Source of the DNA: Myxococcaceae bacterium
GTDB lineage: Bacteria; Myxococcota; Myxococcia; Myxococcales; Myxococcaceae
Direction: 5' to 3'
NCBI GenBank assembly: GCA_018262385.1
Contig: JAGSPQ010000072.1
Span: 1 to 8,996 of the forward strand
Length of the DNA: 8,996 nucleotides
Each line of letters starts with the position of its first letter. The first letter of the stretch is position 1. Below are positions 1-6,713 of this stretch, one piece after another. Position numbers and translations under genes: made by a program. The notes under the pieces were generated by a model, which saw nothing but the letters and a program-made list of their open reading frames with translations, ran no database searches and was not told the DNA's origin.

Positions 1-1
1 G

Positions 2-979
2 CCGATCAACATGAAGGAGGGCCCTCGCGGCATCAACGACACCACCGACCCGCTGAAGTCCAGGAGCGGGCCGATCACCAAAGAAGAATGGGCGGATCCG
101 TCGAAGCTGCTCGAGGGCCTGACCCAGAACCCCGCCGCCGGCGAAACCAGCAACAGCCGCGACGCCTGTGGTCCGTCGAACCTGCTGGGCATTGCCCTGA
201 TGTCAGGCCCCGAGGGCGGCGCGAAGTTCCTCGAGAACGTGGCGAAGAACGCCAGCCCGGCGCAGCTCTCCACCGATGACAAGGGAAACCTGAACAGCAT
301 CGCCGGCAAGCTCAGGTCCGGCACCGCGACCCGGGAGGACCTCGCGACGGCGCAGGGAATCCTCTACCGCGCCGGCAACACCCATCGAGGTCCCGACGAG
401 GCAGTCGCCGAGGCCCTGCCCAAGCTCGCCGGCGCCGAGAAGGCCGAGCTGACCGCCCTCAACAACAAGCCGACGTGGAGCGACGCGGACGCCAGGCGGA
501 TCGGCGAGCTGATCACCAAGGCCACCGGCAGTCCGTCCGAGCTGACCCGCGACGGGCCGGGCTGGAAGGTGGAGGTGGCTGGCGCCCGGGTGGCCACCGA
601 CAAGTCGGCGTACAGCGACGACGAGCTGAACAACCTGGCGAAGATGGGCGGGCTGAAGCCGAACAGCACCGAGATGGGGATGGAAGACACGCTCAAGAGC
701 GTGTTCGGCAAGCTGAAGCCGGGCGAGTCGGTGGTGATCCGGGTGGCGGGCGAGGCGAACGGCGACAAGCCGGACCATTTCGTGACGATGGGGCGGCGCG
801 CCGACGGAACTGCGTACATCTACAATCCCGACCCCTCCAACAAGGACGCGACCACCTTCATCGGGGGCAAGGGCAAGCCCTCGACGGCGTTCCAGGCGCA
901 GATCGCCAAGTACGAGGATCGGGTCTGGTTTGACCCGAACGGCAAGCTCCCGAAATACACCAGGGTCTCGCCCGACTGA
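2..979 (+). CDS. C39/papain-like cysteine-peptidase-fold protein, probably 5'-truncated by the window edge
   Basis: The reading frame is open to the window edge (codons for P-I-N precede the first ATG at 11) and no ribosome binding site precedes that ATG, so the true start is probably upstream. From ATG 11 the protein has 322 residues. Its only cysteine, C53, sits in DACGPSNLLGIALM, which resembles the (D/N)xCGP-helix active-site start of C39-like and other papain-fold peptidases. Near the C terminus, H256 in DHFVTMG is followed by a strand and by N272-P-D274 in IYNPDPSN, as expected for the His and Asn/Asp of such a triad. Residues 60-200 look mostly helical and Ala/Gly/Lys-rich. I infer a cysteine peptidase or related hydrolase or transferase. 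The family is not certain: the oxyanion-hole Gln is not obvious, and substrate and location are unknown. The gene after it is only a remnant, so context gives no help. Confidence 0.7.
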   Translation, partial: PINMKEGPRGINDTTDPLKSRSGPITKEEWADPSKLLEGLTQNPAAGETSNSRDACGPSNLLGIALMSGPEGGAKFLENVAKNASPAQLSTDDKGNLNSIAGKLRSGTATREDLATAQGILYRAGNTHRGPDEAVAEALPKLAGAEKAELTALNNKPTWSDADARRIGELITKATGSPSELTRDGPGWKVEVAGARVATDKSAYSDDELNNLAKMGGLKPNSTEMGMEDTLKSVFGKLKPGESVVIRVAGEANGDKPDHFVTMGRRADGTAYIYNPDPSNKDATTFIGGKGKPSTAFQAQIAKYEDRVWFDPNGKLPKYTRVSPD

Positions 980-980
980 C

Positions 981-1073
981 CGCTTCAGCCCGGCCAACCT
1001 CCAGGGCCTCGCGGTGGACGACGGCTTCGTCTACTGGACCTCGACCGACCGGGTGATGAAGGCGACGAAGTAG
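981..1073 (+). pseudogene. Remnant of the C-terminal end of a YWTD-type beta-propeller protein
   Basis: Immediately after the stop of the preceding gene, in a different frame, the sequence encodes about 30 residues that include NLQGLAVDDGFVYWTS and DRVMKATK and then a TAG at 1071-1073. This matches the repeat pattern (x-GLAVDxxxVYWTxxxxxxVMKxxK) of the secreted or lipoprotein beta-propellers common in myxobacteria, and it ends where such proteins end, after the VMKxxK strand. No start codon or upstream repeats remain, since the DNA before it codes for another protein. I read it as the tail of a deleted or recombined gene. The stretch is short, so chance resemblance is not excluded. Confidence 0.5.
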
Positions 1074-1124
1074 GCGCCGGTCTCGAACCTCGACGGACCC
1101 AGCGCAGGCCCGGGCCCGATTTCG

Positions 1125-1153
1125 TTGACATCCCGCAGCCTCGCGCCTACCCG
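1125..1153 (+). promoter_or_regulatory. Candidate housekeeping promoter of mfd
   Basis: A perfect TTGACA lies at 1125-1130. Seventeen bases downstream, TACCCG at 1148-1153 is a weak -10 hexamer. This would start transcription at about 1160, within a few bases of the mfd ATG at 1163, giving a leaderless or nearly leaderless message. That fits the absence of any Shine-Dalgarno sequence before the ATG. The -35 is strong and the -10 is poor, so the call is moderate. Confidence 0.4.
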
Positions 1154-1162
1154 ACCCTTCTG

Positions 1163-4100
1163 ATGTCGGCGCCGGATCCCCTGCTCGAAATCCTCCACCG
1201 CCTCGAGTCGACGCGCCACGCGCGGGCGGTCGGGCTGCACTCGGGAGCCCGGGGCTGGGTGCTGGCGCGGCTGCAGGCGAAGCTCGGGGTGCCGCTGCTG
1301 TGCGTCACCGCCGACGAAGACTCGGCCGAAGCGCTGGCGGCGGATCTCGCCTTCTTCCTCGGCGGCCCGGGGACCCCGAGCCGGCCGACCGTGCTCCAGC
1401 TGCCGGCGGAAGACTCGATGCCCTGGGACGAGCTGATCCCCGACACCGGGATCGTCACCGAGCGGCTGGGCGCGCTGTTCCACCTCCAGCAGGGCGCGGC
1501 GGTGAAGGCGCTGGTGGTGCCGGCGTTCGCGCTGGCGAAGCGGATGATCCCTCCGAAGGTGATGCAGGCGCTCTCGCACCTCGTCCGCCCGGAAGAAGAG
1601 GTCTCCCGCGACGCGCTGGCGCTGAAGCTGGCCGAGATGGGCTACCGCAACGTCCCGCTGGTCGAAGACGTCGGCACCTTCTCGGTGCGGGGAGACATCC
1701 TCGACGTCTTCCCGCCGCTGGCCGACAAGCCGCTGCGGCTCGAGTTCTTCGGCGACTTCATCGAGTCGATGCGCCCGTTCGAGCCCGAGACCCAGCGCAC
1801 GCCGGCCGAGGCGCCGAAGGTGACCGAGCTGCGGCTGCTGCCGGCCCGCGAGCTGTTCTTCAGCGCCGACACCCGCCGCGCCGCGGAGCAGAACCTGCGC
1901 GCGCTGGCCGAGCACTCCGACGTGCCCACCTCGCGGGTGCGCGAGCGGATCGATCAGATTCGCGAAGGGATCAACGGCGCCGGGCTCGAGGGGCTGCTGC
2001 CCGGCTTCTTCGACGGCGGGCTGGCGGGATTGTTCGAGTACCTGCCGGCGTGGACCCGCCGCGAGCCGCTGGTGTTCGTCGACAATCCGAGCGCAGTGAC
2101 CCAGGCGCTCGAGGACCACTGGGGCGAGGCCGAGCGCAGCCACCGCGACGCGATCGCCGCCGGCGAGCTGACCTTCCCCCCCGAGGCCCACTTCCTGCGG
2201 CCCGGGGAAGTGCTCGCCGCGCTGGCGAAGCTGCCGGTGCTCGAGGCGGGCGCGCTGACCCTGACCGCCGCGCCCGAGGCCGAGCCTCCGGTGGCGTTCG
2301 CGTTCGGCGAGACGAAGGATCTGCGGGAGGCGATCACCACCCACCACGGCGAAGAAGGAGCGCTCACTCCGCTGCTCACCCGCCTGCAGCAGTGGCGCGA
2401 CGAAGGGCTCCTCGCCGCGGTCGCCTGCGGGACTGCGGGCCAGGCCGATCGGCTCAAGCGGCTGCTGGCCGAGCGGGAGACCCCGGTGCAGGTGCACGCC
2501 GAGCCGCTGCCCGGAAACCCCGCGGCGCTGTTTCTGCCCGGGGTGCTCGCCCACGTCTTCCTCGGCGAGATCTCGAAGGGCTTCGTCGACAAGGACGGCC
2601 AGCTGGCGGTGCTGTCGGACGAAGAGATCTTCGGCACCCGGGCACGGCGCACGGTCAAGCGGCGCAAGGGCGACAGCGGCTTCAGCGCGGCGGCGTTCCG
2701 CGACCTGAAGGAAGGCGACCTGGTGGTCCACGCCGAGTTCGGGGTCGCGCGCTACGGCGGGCTGACCCAGATGGAGCTGCAGGGGATCCCGAACGACTTC
2801 CTGCTGCTGGAGTACTTCGGGAAGGACAAGATCTACCTCCCGGTCGGGCGGATGCGGCTGATCTCCCGCTTCACCGGCGGAGATCCCGACAAGGTCGTGC
2901 TCGACAAGCTGGGCAGCGATGCGTGGGTGAAGACCAAGGCCCGGGTTCGCGAGCAGCTGCTGAAGATGGCGGCCGAGCTGCTCAACCTCTACGCCGCGCG
3001 GCGCGCCCACCCGGGCCACCGCTTCCACGAGCCCGATCGCTACTTCCGCCAGTTCGAAGCCGACTTCGCGTTCGACGAGACGCCGGATCAGCAGCGCGCG
3101 ATCGACGAGGTGCTGGCCGACATGCTCAAGCCCGAGGTGATGGATCGCCTGGTCTGCGGCGACGTCGGCTACGGGAAGACCGAGGTCGCGATGCGCGCCA
3201 CCTTCAAGGCGGTGCTCGACAAGAAGCAGGTCGCGATCCTCGTCCCCACCACCCTGCTCGCCCACCAGCACTTCCAGTCGTTTCGCAAGCGCTTCGCCGG
3301 CTACCCGGTGACGGTCGAGGTGGTCAGCTCGCTGCGCAAGCCCGGCGAGGTGCGCGACGTGCTGCGCCGCGCGCTCGAGGGCCGGGTCGACGTGCTGATC
3401 GGCACCCACAAGCTGCTGGGCGGCGAGGTCTCGTTCAAGGATCTCGGGCTGCTGGTGATCGACGAGGAGCAGCGCTTCGGGGTGAAGCAGAAGGAACAGC
3501 TGAAGAAGCTCAAGACCCAGGTCGACGTGCTCACCCTCTCGGCGACCCCGATTCCGCGCACCTTGAACATGGCGATGAGCGGCCTCCGGGACATGTCGCT
3601 GATCACCACTCCGCCGGCCGACCGGCGAGCGATCCGCACCTTCGTCAACCGCTTCGACCCCGAGCAGATCAAGACCGCGATCCTGCGCGAGGTGCAGCGC
3701 GGCGGGCAGGTGTTCTTCGTGCACAACCGGGTCAGCTCGATCCACTCGATGGAGAAGTTCCTCAAGGAGCTGGTGCCCACCGTCTCGGTCGGCGTCGCCC
3801 ACGGGCAGATGGCCGAGGGCGTGCTCGAGAAGGTGATGCTCGAGTTCGTCGAGAAGAAGCACCAGGTGCTGCTGTGCACCAGCATCATCGAGAGCGGGAT
3901 CGACATCAGCAACGCCAACACGATGATCGTCAACCGCGCCGACGCCTTCGGGCTCGCCCAGCTCTACCAGCTGCGCGGGCGGGTCGGCCGCAGCAAGGAA
4001 CGGGCGTACGCCTACCTGCTGGTGCCCGCCCGCACCGCCGTCACCAAGGACGCCGAGCGCCGGCTCGAGGTGCTGCAGGCGTTCACCGAGCTGGGCGCCG

Positions 4101-4714
4101 GCTTCTCGATCGCCTCGCACGATCTGGAGATCCGCGGCGCGGGCAACCTGCTGGGCGGCGAGCAGTCCGGCAGCATCGAGGCGGTCGGGTTCGACCTCTA
4201 CGCCCAGATGCTGGAGGAGGCGGTGGCCGAGATGCGGGGCGAGCCGCCGCGCACGGAAGTCGAGCCCGACGTGAACCTGCCGATCGCCGCCTACCTGCCC
4301 GACGACTACGTGCCCGACGTCCACCAGCGGCTGGTGCTCTACAAGCGGCTGTCGTCCGCCTCGACCCCCGAGGATCTCGAGGATCTGCGCGCCGAGCTGA
4401 TCGATCGCTACGGCGACGCGCCCAACGAGCTCGACGCGCTGTGCGAGCTGATGTCGCTGAAGATGACGATGCGGGGGATGCGGCTGCGGCAGCTGGACGG
4501 CGCGCCCGGCCGGCTGGTGATCACCCTCGGGCCCGACGCGCTGCTCGACGGAGCGAAGCTCGCCCGGCTGGTGCAGAAGTCGAAGGGCGCGCTGCGGCTG
4601 ACCCCCGACATGAAGCTGGTCGCCCGGCTGGGCCCCGAGGTGCGCGGCCACGGCTTCGTCGACCAGGCGCGCAAGGTGCTGCGGGATCTCGAGGCGCTCG
4701 CCCCGGCGGAGTAG
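1163..4714 (+). CDS. mfd: Transcription-repair coupling factor Mfd (superfamily 2 DNA translocase)
   Basis: Mfd is an ATP-driven translocase that binds RNA polymerase stalled at a DNA lesion, pushes it off, and recruits UvrA for nucleotide excision repair in the cytoplasm. At 1183 aa it has normal family length (E. coli 1148). Visible in order: an N-terminal UvrB-like module (about 1-350, with EDSMPWDELIPDTGIVTERL); an RNAP-interaction CarD-like domain from about 515 (GDLVVHAEFGVARYGGL at 518, ending in LISRF); a Q-motif (TPDQQ, 640-644); Walker A GDVGYGKT (666-673); Walker B DEEQRFG (767-773); motif III SATPIPRT (793-800); motif VI QLRGRVGRS (936-944); and the C-terminal TRCF/D7 domain from about 1040 (YLPDDYVPDVHQRL). 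All helicase motifs are intact. ATG 1163 is the only ordinary start: the frame is open back to 979, but it contains no ATG, GTG or TTG there. It converges with the next gene, 8 nt away. Confidence 0.98.
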   Translation: MSAPDPLLEILHRLESTRHARAVGLHSGARGWVLARLQAKLGVPLLCVTADEDSAEALAADLAFFLGGPGTPSRPTVLQLPAEDSMPWDELIPDTGIVTERLGALFHLQQGAAVKALVVPAFALAKRMIPPKVMQALSHLVRPEEEVSRDALALKLAEMGYRNVPLVEDVGTFSVRGDILDVFPPLADKPLRLEFFGDFIESMRPFEPETQRTPAEAPKVTELRLLPARELFFSADTRRAAEQNLRALAEHSDVPTSRVRERIDQIREGINGAGLEGLLPGFFDGGLAGLFEYLPAWTRREPLVFVDNPSAVTQALEDHWGEAERSHRDAIAAGELTFPPEAHFLRPGEVLAALAKLPVLEAGALTLTAAPEAEPPVAFAFGETKDLREAITTHHGEEGALTPLLTRLQQWRDEGLLAAVACGTAGQADRLKRLLAERETPVQVHAEPLPGNPAALFLPGVLAHVFLGEISKGFVDKDGQLAVLSDEEIFGTRARRTVKRRKGDSGFSAAAFRDLKEGDLVVHAEFGVARYGGLTQMELQGIPNDFLLLEYFGKDKIYLPVGRMRLISRFTGGDPDKVVLDKLGSDAWVKTKARVREQLLKMAAELLNLYAARRAHPGHRFHEPDRYFRQFEADFAFDETPDQQRAIDEVLADMLKPEVMDRLVCGDVGYGKTEVAMRATFKAVLDKKQVAILVPTTLLAHQHFQSFRKRFAGYPVTVEVVSSLRKPGEVRDVLRRALEGRVDVLIGTHKLLGGEVSFKDLGLLVIDEEQRFGVKQKEQLKKLKTQVDVLTLSATPIPRTLNMAMSGLRDMSLITTPPADRRAIRTFVNRFDPEQIKTAILREVQRGGQVFFVHNRVSSIHSMEKFLKELVPTVSVGVAHGQMAEGVLEKVMLEFVEKKHQVLLCTSIIESGIDISNANTMIVNRADAFGLAQLYQLRGRVGRSKERAYAYLLVPARTAVTKDAERRLEVLQAFTELGAGFSIASHDLEIRGAGNLLGGEQSGSIEAVGFDLYAQMLEEAVAEMRGEPPRTEVEPDVNLPIAAYLPDDYVPDVHQRLVLYKRLSSASTPEDLEDLRAELIDRYGDAPNELDALCELMSLKMTMRGMRLRQLDGAPGRLVITLGPDALLDGAKLARLVQKSKGALRLTPDMKLVARLGPEVRGHGFVDQARKVLRDLEALAPAE

Positions 4715-4726
4715 GCCCTGGCCTAC
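4711..4726. terminator. Inverted repeat across the mfd / pilin-like gene convergent junction
   Basis: GTAGGCC (4711-4717) and GGCCTAC (4720-4726) are perfect reverse complements around a 2-nt centre. Each arm contains the TAG stop codon of one of the two converging genes (4712-4714 on +, 4723-4725 on -). As RNA it would fold with 6 bp and a 4-nt loop. There is no T-run on either side, so it is only a possible bidirectional terminator. Confidence 0.3.
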
Positions 4727-5235
4727 CTGGGATTGCGGCGCGGGATGCCGCGCTGGTCCCCCGAAGACTCGACCAGGTAGTTGAACCCGAGCGCCGCTCC
4801 GACGGCCCCCCGCGCGTACGCCCGGAATTCCATCTGCGGCGCCGCGCCCAGCGTCTCGACCTCGTAGATGAAGTGGCAGCCGATCTTCCGGAACGCGGTA
4901 GGCTTCTCCTTGATCCTCAGCCGGGCGCCGTCTTCGCACCACTCGTCCGGCGCAAAGCCGACCTCGTCCAGGTTGGTGGTGAAGCGATCCTTCTCCGCGA
5001 AGTAGGCCTTCTGCGCCACGTAGAGGCCCTTGAGGTTCAAGAACGCCTCGGCCTCGAGCTGCTTCAGTACCGCGGCGGGGTCGGGGGTGGGCCCCCGGGT
5101 CTGGGCCGCCGCTCGAGCGCCACCCACCGCGGCGGCACCCACCAACGCGCCGAGGACCCCGCGCCGGCTGAAGTGCGCCGATGCGCCGCGCTGACATTCC
5201 TCACAATGACCGCAGGTGCAACGCGGGGAGCCCAT
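4723..5235 (-). CDS. Exported pilin-like protein with a twin-arginine-type signal
   Basis: The protein has 170 aa. Residues 22-44 (FSRRGVLGALVGAAAVGGARAAA) have the form of a Tat signal: an SRR motif, a hydrophobic stretch and a probable cleavage site after AAA44. Before it, residues 6-14 form a cysteine cluster, CTCGHCEEC (CxCxxCxxC), which would stay on the cytoplasmic side. After the signal, residues 61-97 (with NLKGLYVAQKAYFAEKDRF and VGFAPDEW) look like the region following the N-terminal helix in type IV pilins and pseudopilins of deltaproteobacteria. The pilin prepilin-peptidase motif (GFTLIE) is absent. C100 and C120 could form a disulfide outside the cytoplasm. The start at ATG 5235 has a weak GGCGGA about 7 nt upstream. 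Function is unknown; I infer a periplasmic, non-assembling pilin-fold protein. It is convergent with mfd and divergent from the response regulator. Confidence 0.75.
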   Translation of the reverse strand: MGSPRCTCGHCEECQRGASAHFSRRGVLGALVGAAAVGGARAAAQTRGPTPDPAAVLKQLEAEAFLNLKGLYVAQKAYFAEKDRFTTNLDEVGFAPDEWCEDGARLRIKEKPTAFRKIGCHFIYEVETLGAAPQMEFRAYARGAVGAALGFNYLVESSGDQRGIPRRNPR

Positions 5236-5420
5236 CGTCCGCCCAGCCTAGATCGACGGGCTCCAGCGTGGGTTGCCCCGGCAATCTTTGCGGCGGGTAC
5301 CGCTGGCGGCGCAGCCGTTTCACCCCAATGGATCGAGCGGGGCGAGCAAGGGCCGGTGCTTCCTCGGCCCCGCCGCCCGGGCGCATTTCTCGCACGCCCG
5401 GCCCGCCTCATCGAAAGCCC

Positions 5421-5434
5421 AGGGGGGGCACGTG
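5421..5434 (+). promoter_or_regulatory. Ribosome binding site deciding the GTG start of the response regulator
   Basis: AGGGGGGG at 5421-5428 stands just before GTG 5432-5434. This is the only good Shine-Dalgarno match near the gene. It favours the short form over the in-frame TTG at 5273, whose extra 53 residues are Pro/Arg/Ser-rich and look non-coding. Confidence 0.6.
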
Positions 5435-5821
5435 GTTCAGAACAACCGCCGGACCAGAATTCTCGCAGTCGAGGACGATCTCACCACCCGGGCCGCGCTG
5501 TTCGGCCTGCTCGCCGACGAGTCCTTCGAGGTCGTGCTCACCAAGACCGCCGAGGGCGGCCTGGCGCAGCTGCGAACCAAAGGCTTCGACGTGGTGCTCA
5601 CCGACGACCGGCTGCCGGGCCACACCGGCTTCTGGCTGGCCAGCCGCGCGCGCGAAGAGGGGCTGCTGCCCTACGCCCAGGTGCTGATGCTCAGCGGCGA
5701 TCCCGCGGCGCAGACCAACGAGTGGCTGACCATCGTTCGCAAGCCGCTCGAGGCGGGCGGGCTGGTGAAGGTGGTCGGGGCGCTGCTGGAGAAGATCCGC
5801 GGCGCCGCCGCCCGCTGCTGA
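5432..5821 (+). CDS. Stand-alone response regulator receiver domain (CheY-like)
   Basis: Started at GTG 5432, the protein has 129 aa and consists of one receiver domain with no output domain. The expected sites are present: acidic pocket E14-D15-D16 in ILAVEDD, phospho-acceptor D58 in VVLTDDRLPG, S88 in VLMLSGDP (the usual Thr/Ser position, 30 residues after the Asp) and K104 in the RKPL switch motif. It should therefore accept phosphate from a histidine kinase and act by protein-protein contact in the cytoplasm. The S88 to K104 interval is 16 residues, shorter than in CheY (22), so the alpha4-beta5 region is trimmed. No kinase gene is in the window, so the partner is unknown. It is transcribed away from the pilin-like gene (196-nt gap with no clear promoter hexamers) and converges on the NlpC/P60 gene 9 nt away. 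Confidence 0.9.
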   Translation: MVQNNRRTRILAVEDDLTTRAALFGLLADESFEVVLTKTAEGGLAQLRTKGFDVVLTDDRLPGHTGFWLASRAREEGLLPYAQVLMLSGDPAAQTNEWLTIVRKPLEAGGLVKVVGALLEKIRGAAARC

Positions 5822-5822
5822 A

Positions 5823-5851
5823 GTGAAGCCTCAGTACTTGAGGCCCTTCAC
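5823..5851. terminator. Candidate bidirectional terminator between the response regulator and NlpC/P60 genes
   Basis: GTGAAG (5823-5828) pairs with CTTCAC (5846-5851), and CCTCA (5829-5833) with TGAGG (5839-5843), around a 5-nt loop GTACT. The result is an 11-bp stem interrupted only by a 2-nt CC bulge. It lies just after the + strand stop (5819-5821) and over the - strand stop (5831-5833), the right place to end both transcripts. No T-tract follows on either strand, so Rho-independent function is not assured. Confidence 0.5.
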
Positions 5852-6574
5852 CGTGCCGGCGTCCTCGAAGCGGTTGCCGATGGTGCCGATCCGCACCCCG
5901 TACTTGCTGCCCATCGCCTCGATGGTGTGCACGCCGTCTCCGACGCTGATCGCGACGTGGTGGCCGTTGAACAACAGCGCGCCCGGCGTCCGCGAGGCCT
6001 GGGCGATCGACATCTTGGTCACCGCCGCCCGCTGATTCTGCGAGCCGTCGGGGATGCTGCCACCCGCCTGGTGCACCGCCCACTGCACCAACTCGGAGCA
6101 GTCGAAGGTGTTCGGATCCTTGTCGTCGAGCTTCACCTCGGCGCCGAAGACGTACTTGTCTCCGTTCTGCTTGAGCGCGAGCCGCAGCATCTCCTGGGCG
6201 GTGCCCGGGCCGGTCGCGCCGGTGCTGTTGAGGGCGAGGTCTTCGGGCCGCCCGCCGTTGAGCTGGCTGGGGTTGTCGGTCGACTTGCCGTAGTCGTCGG
6301 TGATCTTCTCGTAGTTGCCCTTCAGCCGGGTCAGCTCGCTCAGCTCGAGCGTGCCGTCGACCTTCGCGCCGGTCGAGTTCTGGTACGCCTTGAGCGCCTT
6401 CTCGGTGCGGGGGCCGAACTTGCCGTCGAGGGGGCCGGGATCGAAGCCGGCCGCCTTGAGCATCTTCTGCATCTCGGCGACCTCCGCGCCCTTGTGGCCG
6501 CGGGCCAGCCCGTGATCCTCGGAAACCTTTCCTTTGAACGCCTGGTAGGTCTGCCTCTGCGCGATCTTGCTCAT
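5831..6574 (-). CDS. Peptidoglycan-binding (PG_binding_1) plus NlpC/P60 cysteine peptidase
   Basis: From ATG 6574 the protein has 247 aa. Residues about 20-85 form a peptidoglycan-binding module (GHKGAEVAEMQKMLKAAGF, then LDGKFGPRTEKALKAYQ). Residues about 125-240 form an NlpC/P60 domain: KYVFG substrate-side strand, catalytic C159 in TFDCSELVQWAV, SQNQ, PGALLF (usual PGDLLF), catalytic H206 in HHVAISVGDG and H216 in VHTIEAMG as third residue. Such enzymes cut peptide bonds of the murein stem or cross-bridge, so remodelling or lysis of cell wall is the likely role. No signal peptide or lipobox is visible at either possible start. GTG 6625, in frame, would add 17 residues (also without a signal), and neither start has a Shine-Dalgarno sequence. 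Export route and target (self or prey/competitor wall) are unknown. Confidence 0.88.
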   Translation of the reverse strand: MSKIAQRQTYQAFKGKVSEDHGLARGHKGAEVAEMQKMLKAAGFDPGPLDGKFGPRTEKALKAYQNSTGAKVDGTLELSELTRLKGNYEKITDDYGKSTDNPSQLNGGRPEDLALNSTGATGPGTAQEMLRLALKQNGDKYVFGAEVKLDDKDPNTFDCSELVQWAVHQAGGSIPDGSQNQRAAVTKMSIAQASRTPGALLFNGHHVAISVGDGVHTIEAMGSKYGVRIGTIGNRFEDAGTVKGLKY

Positions 6575-6608
6575 AAAGGGATTGTCGCAAATGCCGCGAA
6601 ACTGTCCT

Positions 6609-6625
6609 GTGGAGATTGCTTCCAC
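6609..6625. repeat. Dyad GTGGA-N7-TCCAC upstream of the sigma-54-like promoter
   Basis: GTGGA (6609-6613) and TCCAC (6621-6625) are perfect reverse complements around 7 nt. The dyad lies in the divergent control region between the NlpC/P60 gene and the 129-aa gene, about 100-115 bases before the predicted start site of the latter. That is a usual distance for an activator site of a sigma-54 promoter. The arms are short, so it may be chance. Confidence 0.3.
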
Positions 6626-6637
6626 GCATGAAATGCA

Positions 6638-6653
6638 CTTTCAGTTTTGAAAG
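6638..6653. repeat. AT-rich dyad CTTTCA-GTTT-TGAAAG, possible regulator site
   Basis: CTTTCA (6638-6643) and TGAAAG (6648-6653) are perfect reverse complements around GTTT, in one of the few AT-rich stretches of the window. The dyad sits about 70-86 bases before the predicted start site of the 129-aa gene and upstream of both NlpC/P60 starts, so it could serve either divergent gene as an operator or enhancer site. Confidence 0.35.
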
Positions 6654-6697
6654 GTCGGGGGGGCCGCCAAGCCTCTGTTTTCTCTGACCGCTTTTTC

Positions 6698-6713
6698 TGG
6701 CCGGGCCGTTGCA
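6698..6713 (+). promoter_or_regulatory. Candidate sigma-54 (-24/-12) promoter of the 129-aa gene
   Basis: TGGCCGG (6698-6704), four bases, then TTGCA (6709-6713) fits the sigma-54 consensus TGGCACG-N4-TTGCW at 10 of 12 defined positions. The essential GG (6699-6700) and GC (6711-6712) have the exact 10-nt spacing. Transcription would begin near 6724, about 7 nt before ATG 6731. The very short leader is a weakness of the assignment. Confidence 0.45.

Noticed and set aside
14..20. AAGGAGG just after ATG 11 as a ribosome binding site
   Set aside because: No ATG or GTG follows at a usable distance; it is codons of the peptidase-like gene.
1031..5197. A stop-free 1388-codon reading frame on the - strand, antisense to mfd
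   Set aside because: It is rich in Arg, Gly, His, Leu and Gln with no domain, and is explained by the very GC-rich third codon positions of mfd on the other strand.
5273..5431. N-terminal extension of the response regulator from TTG 5273
   Set aside because: The residues are low-complexity and non-homologous in style, and a strong ribosome binding site stands before GTG 5432.
5236..5431. Search of the 196-nt divergent gap for promoters or a small gene
   Set aside because: Only short GC-rich palindromes such as TTGCC-CC-GGCAA were seen; there is no paired -35/-10, no sigma-54 element and no plausible small coding frame.
1300..5826. A 1508-codon + strand frame running through mfd and beyond
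   Set aside because: It has an Arg/Ala/Gly-dominated composition with no motifs and overlaps several well-supported genes; it is a GC-rich shadow frame.
5422..6663. Two runs of seven G (5422-5428 and 6657-6663) as possible phase-variation tracts
   Set aside because: Runs of this length are expected by chance in DNA this GC-rich. Neither is inside a coding frame, and the first is simply the Shine-Dalgarno region.
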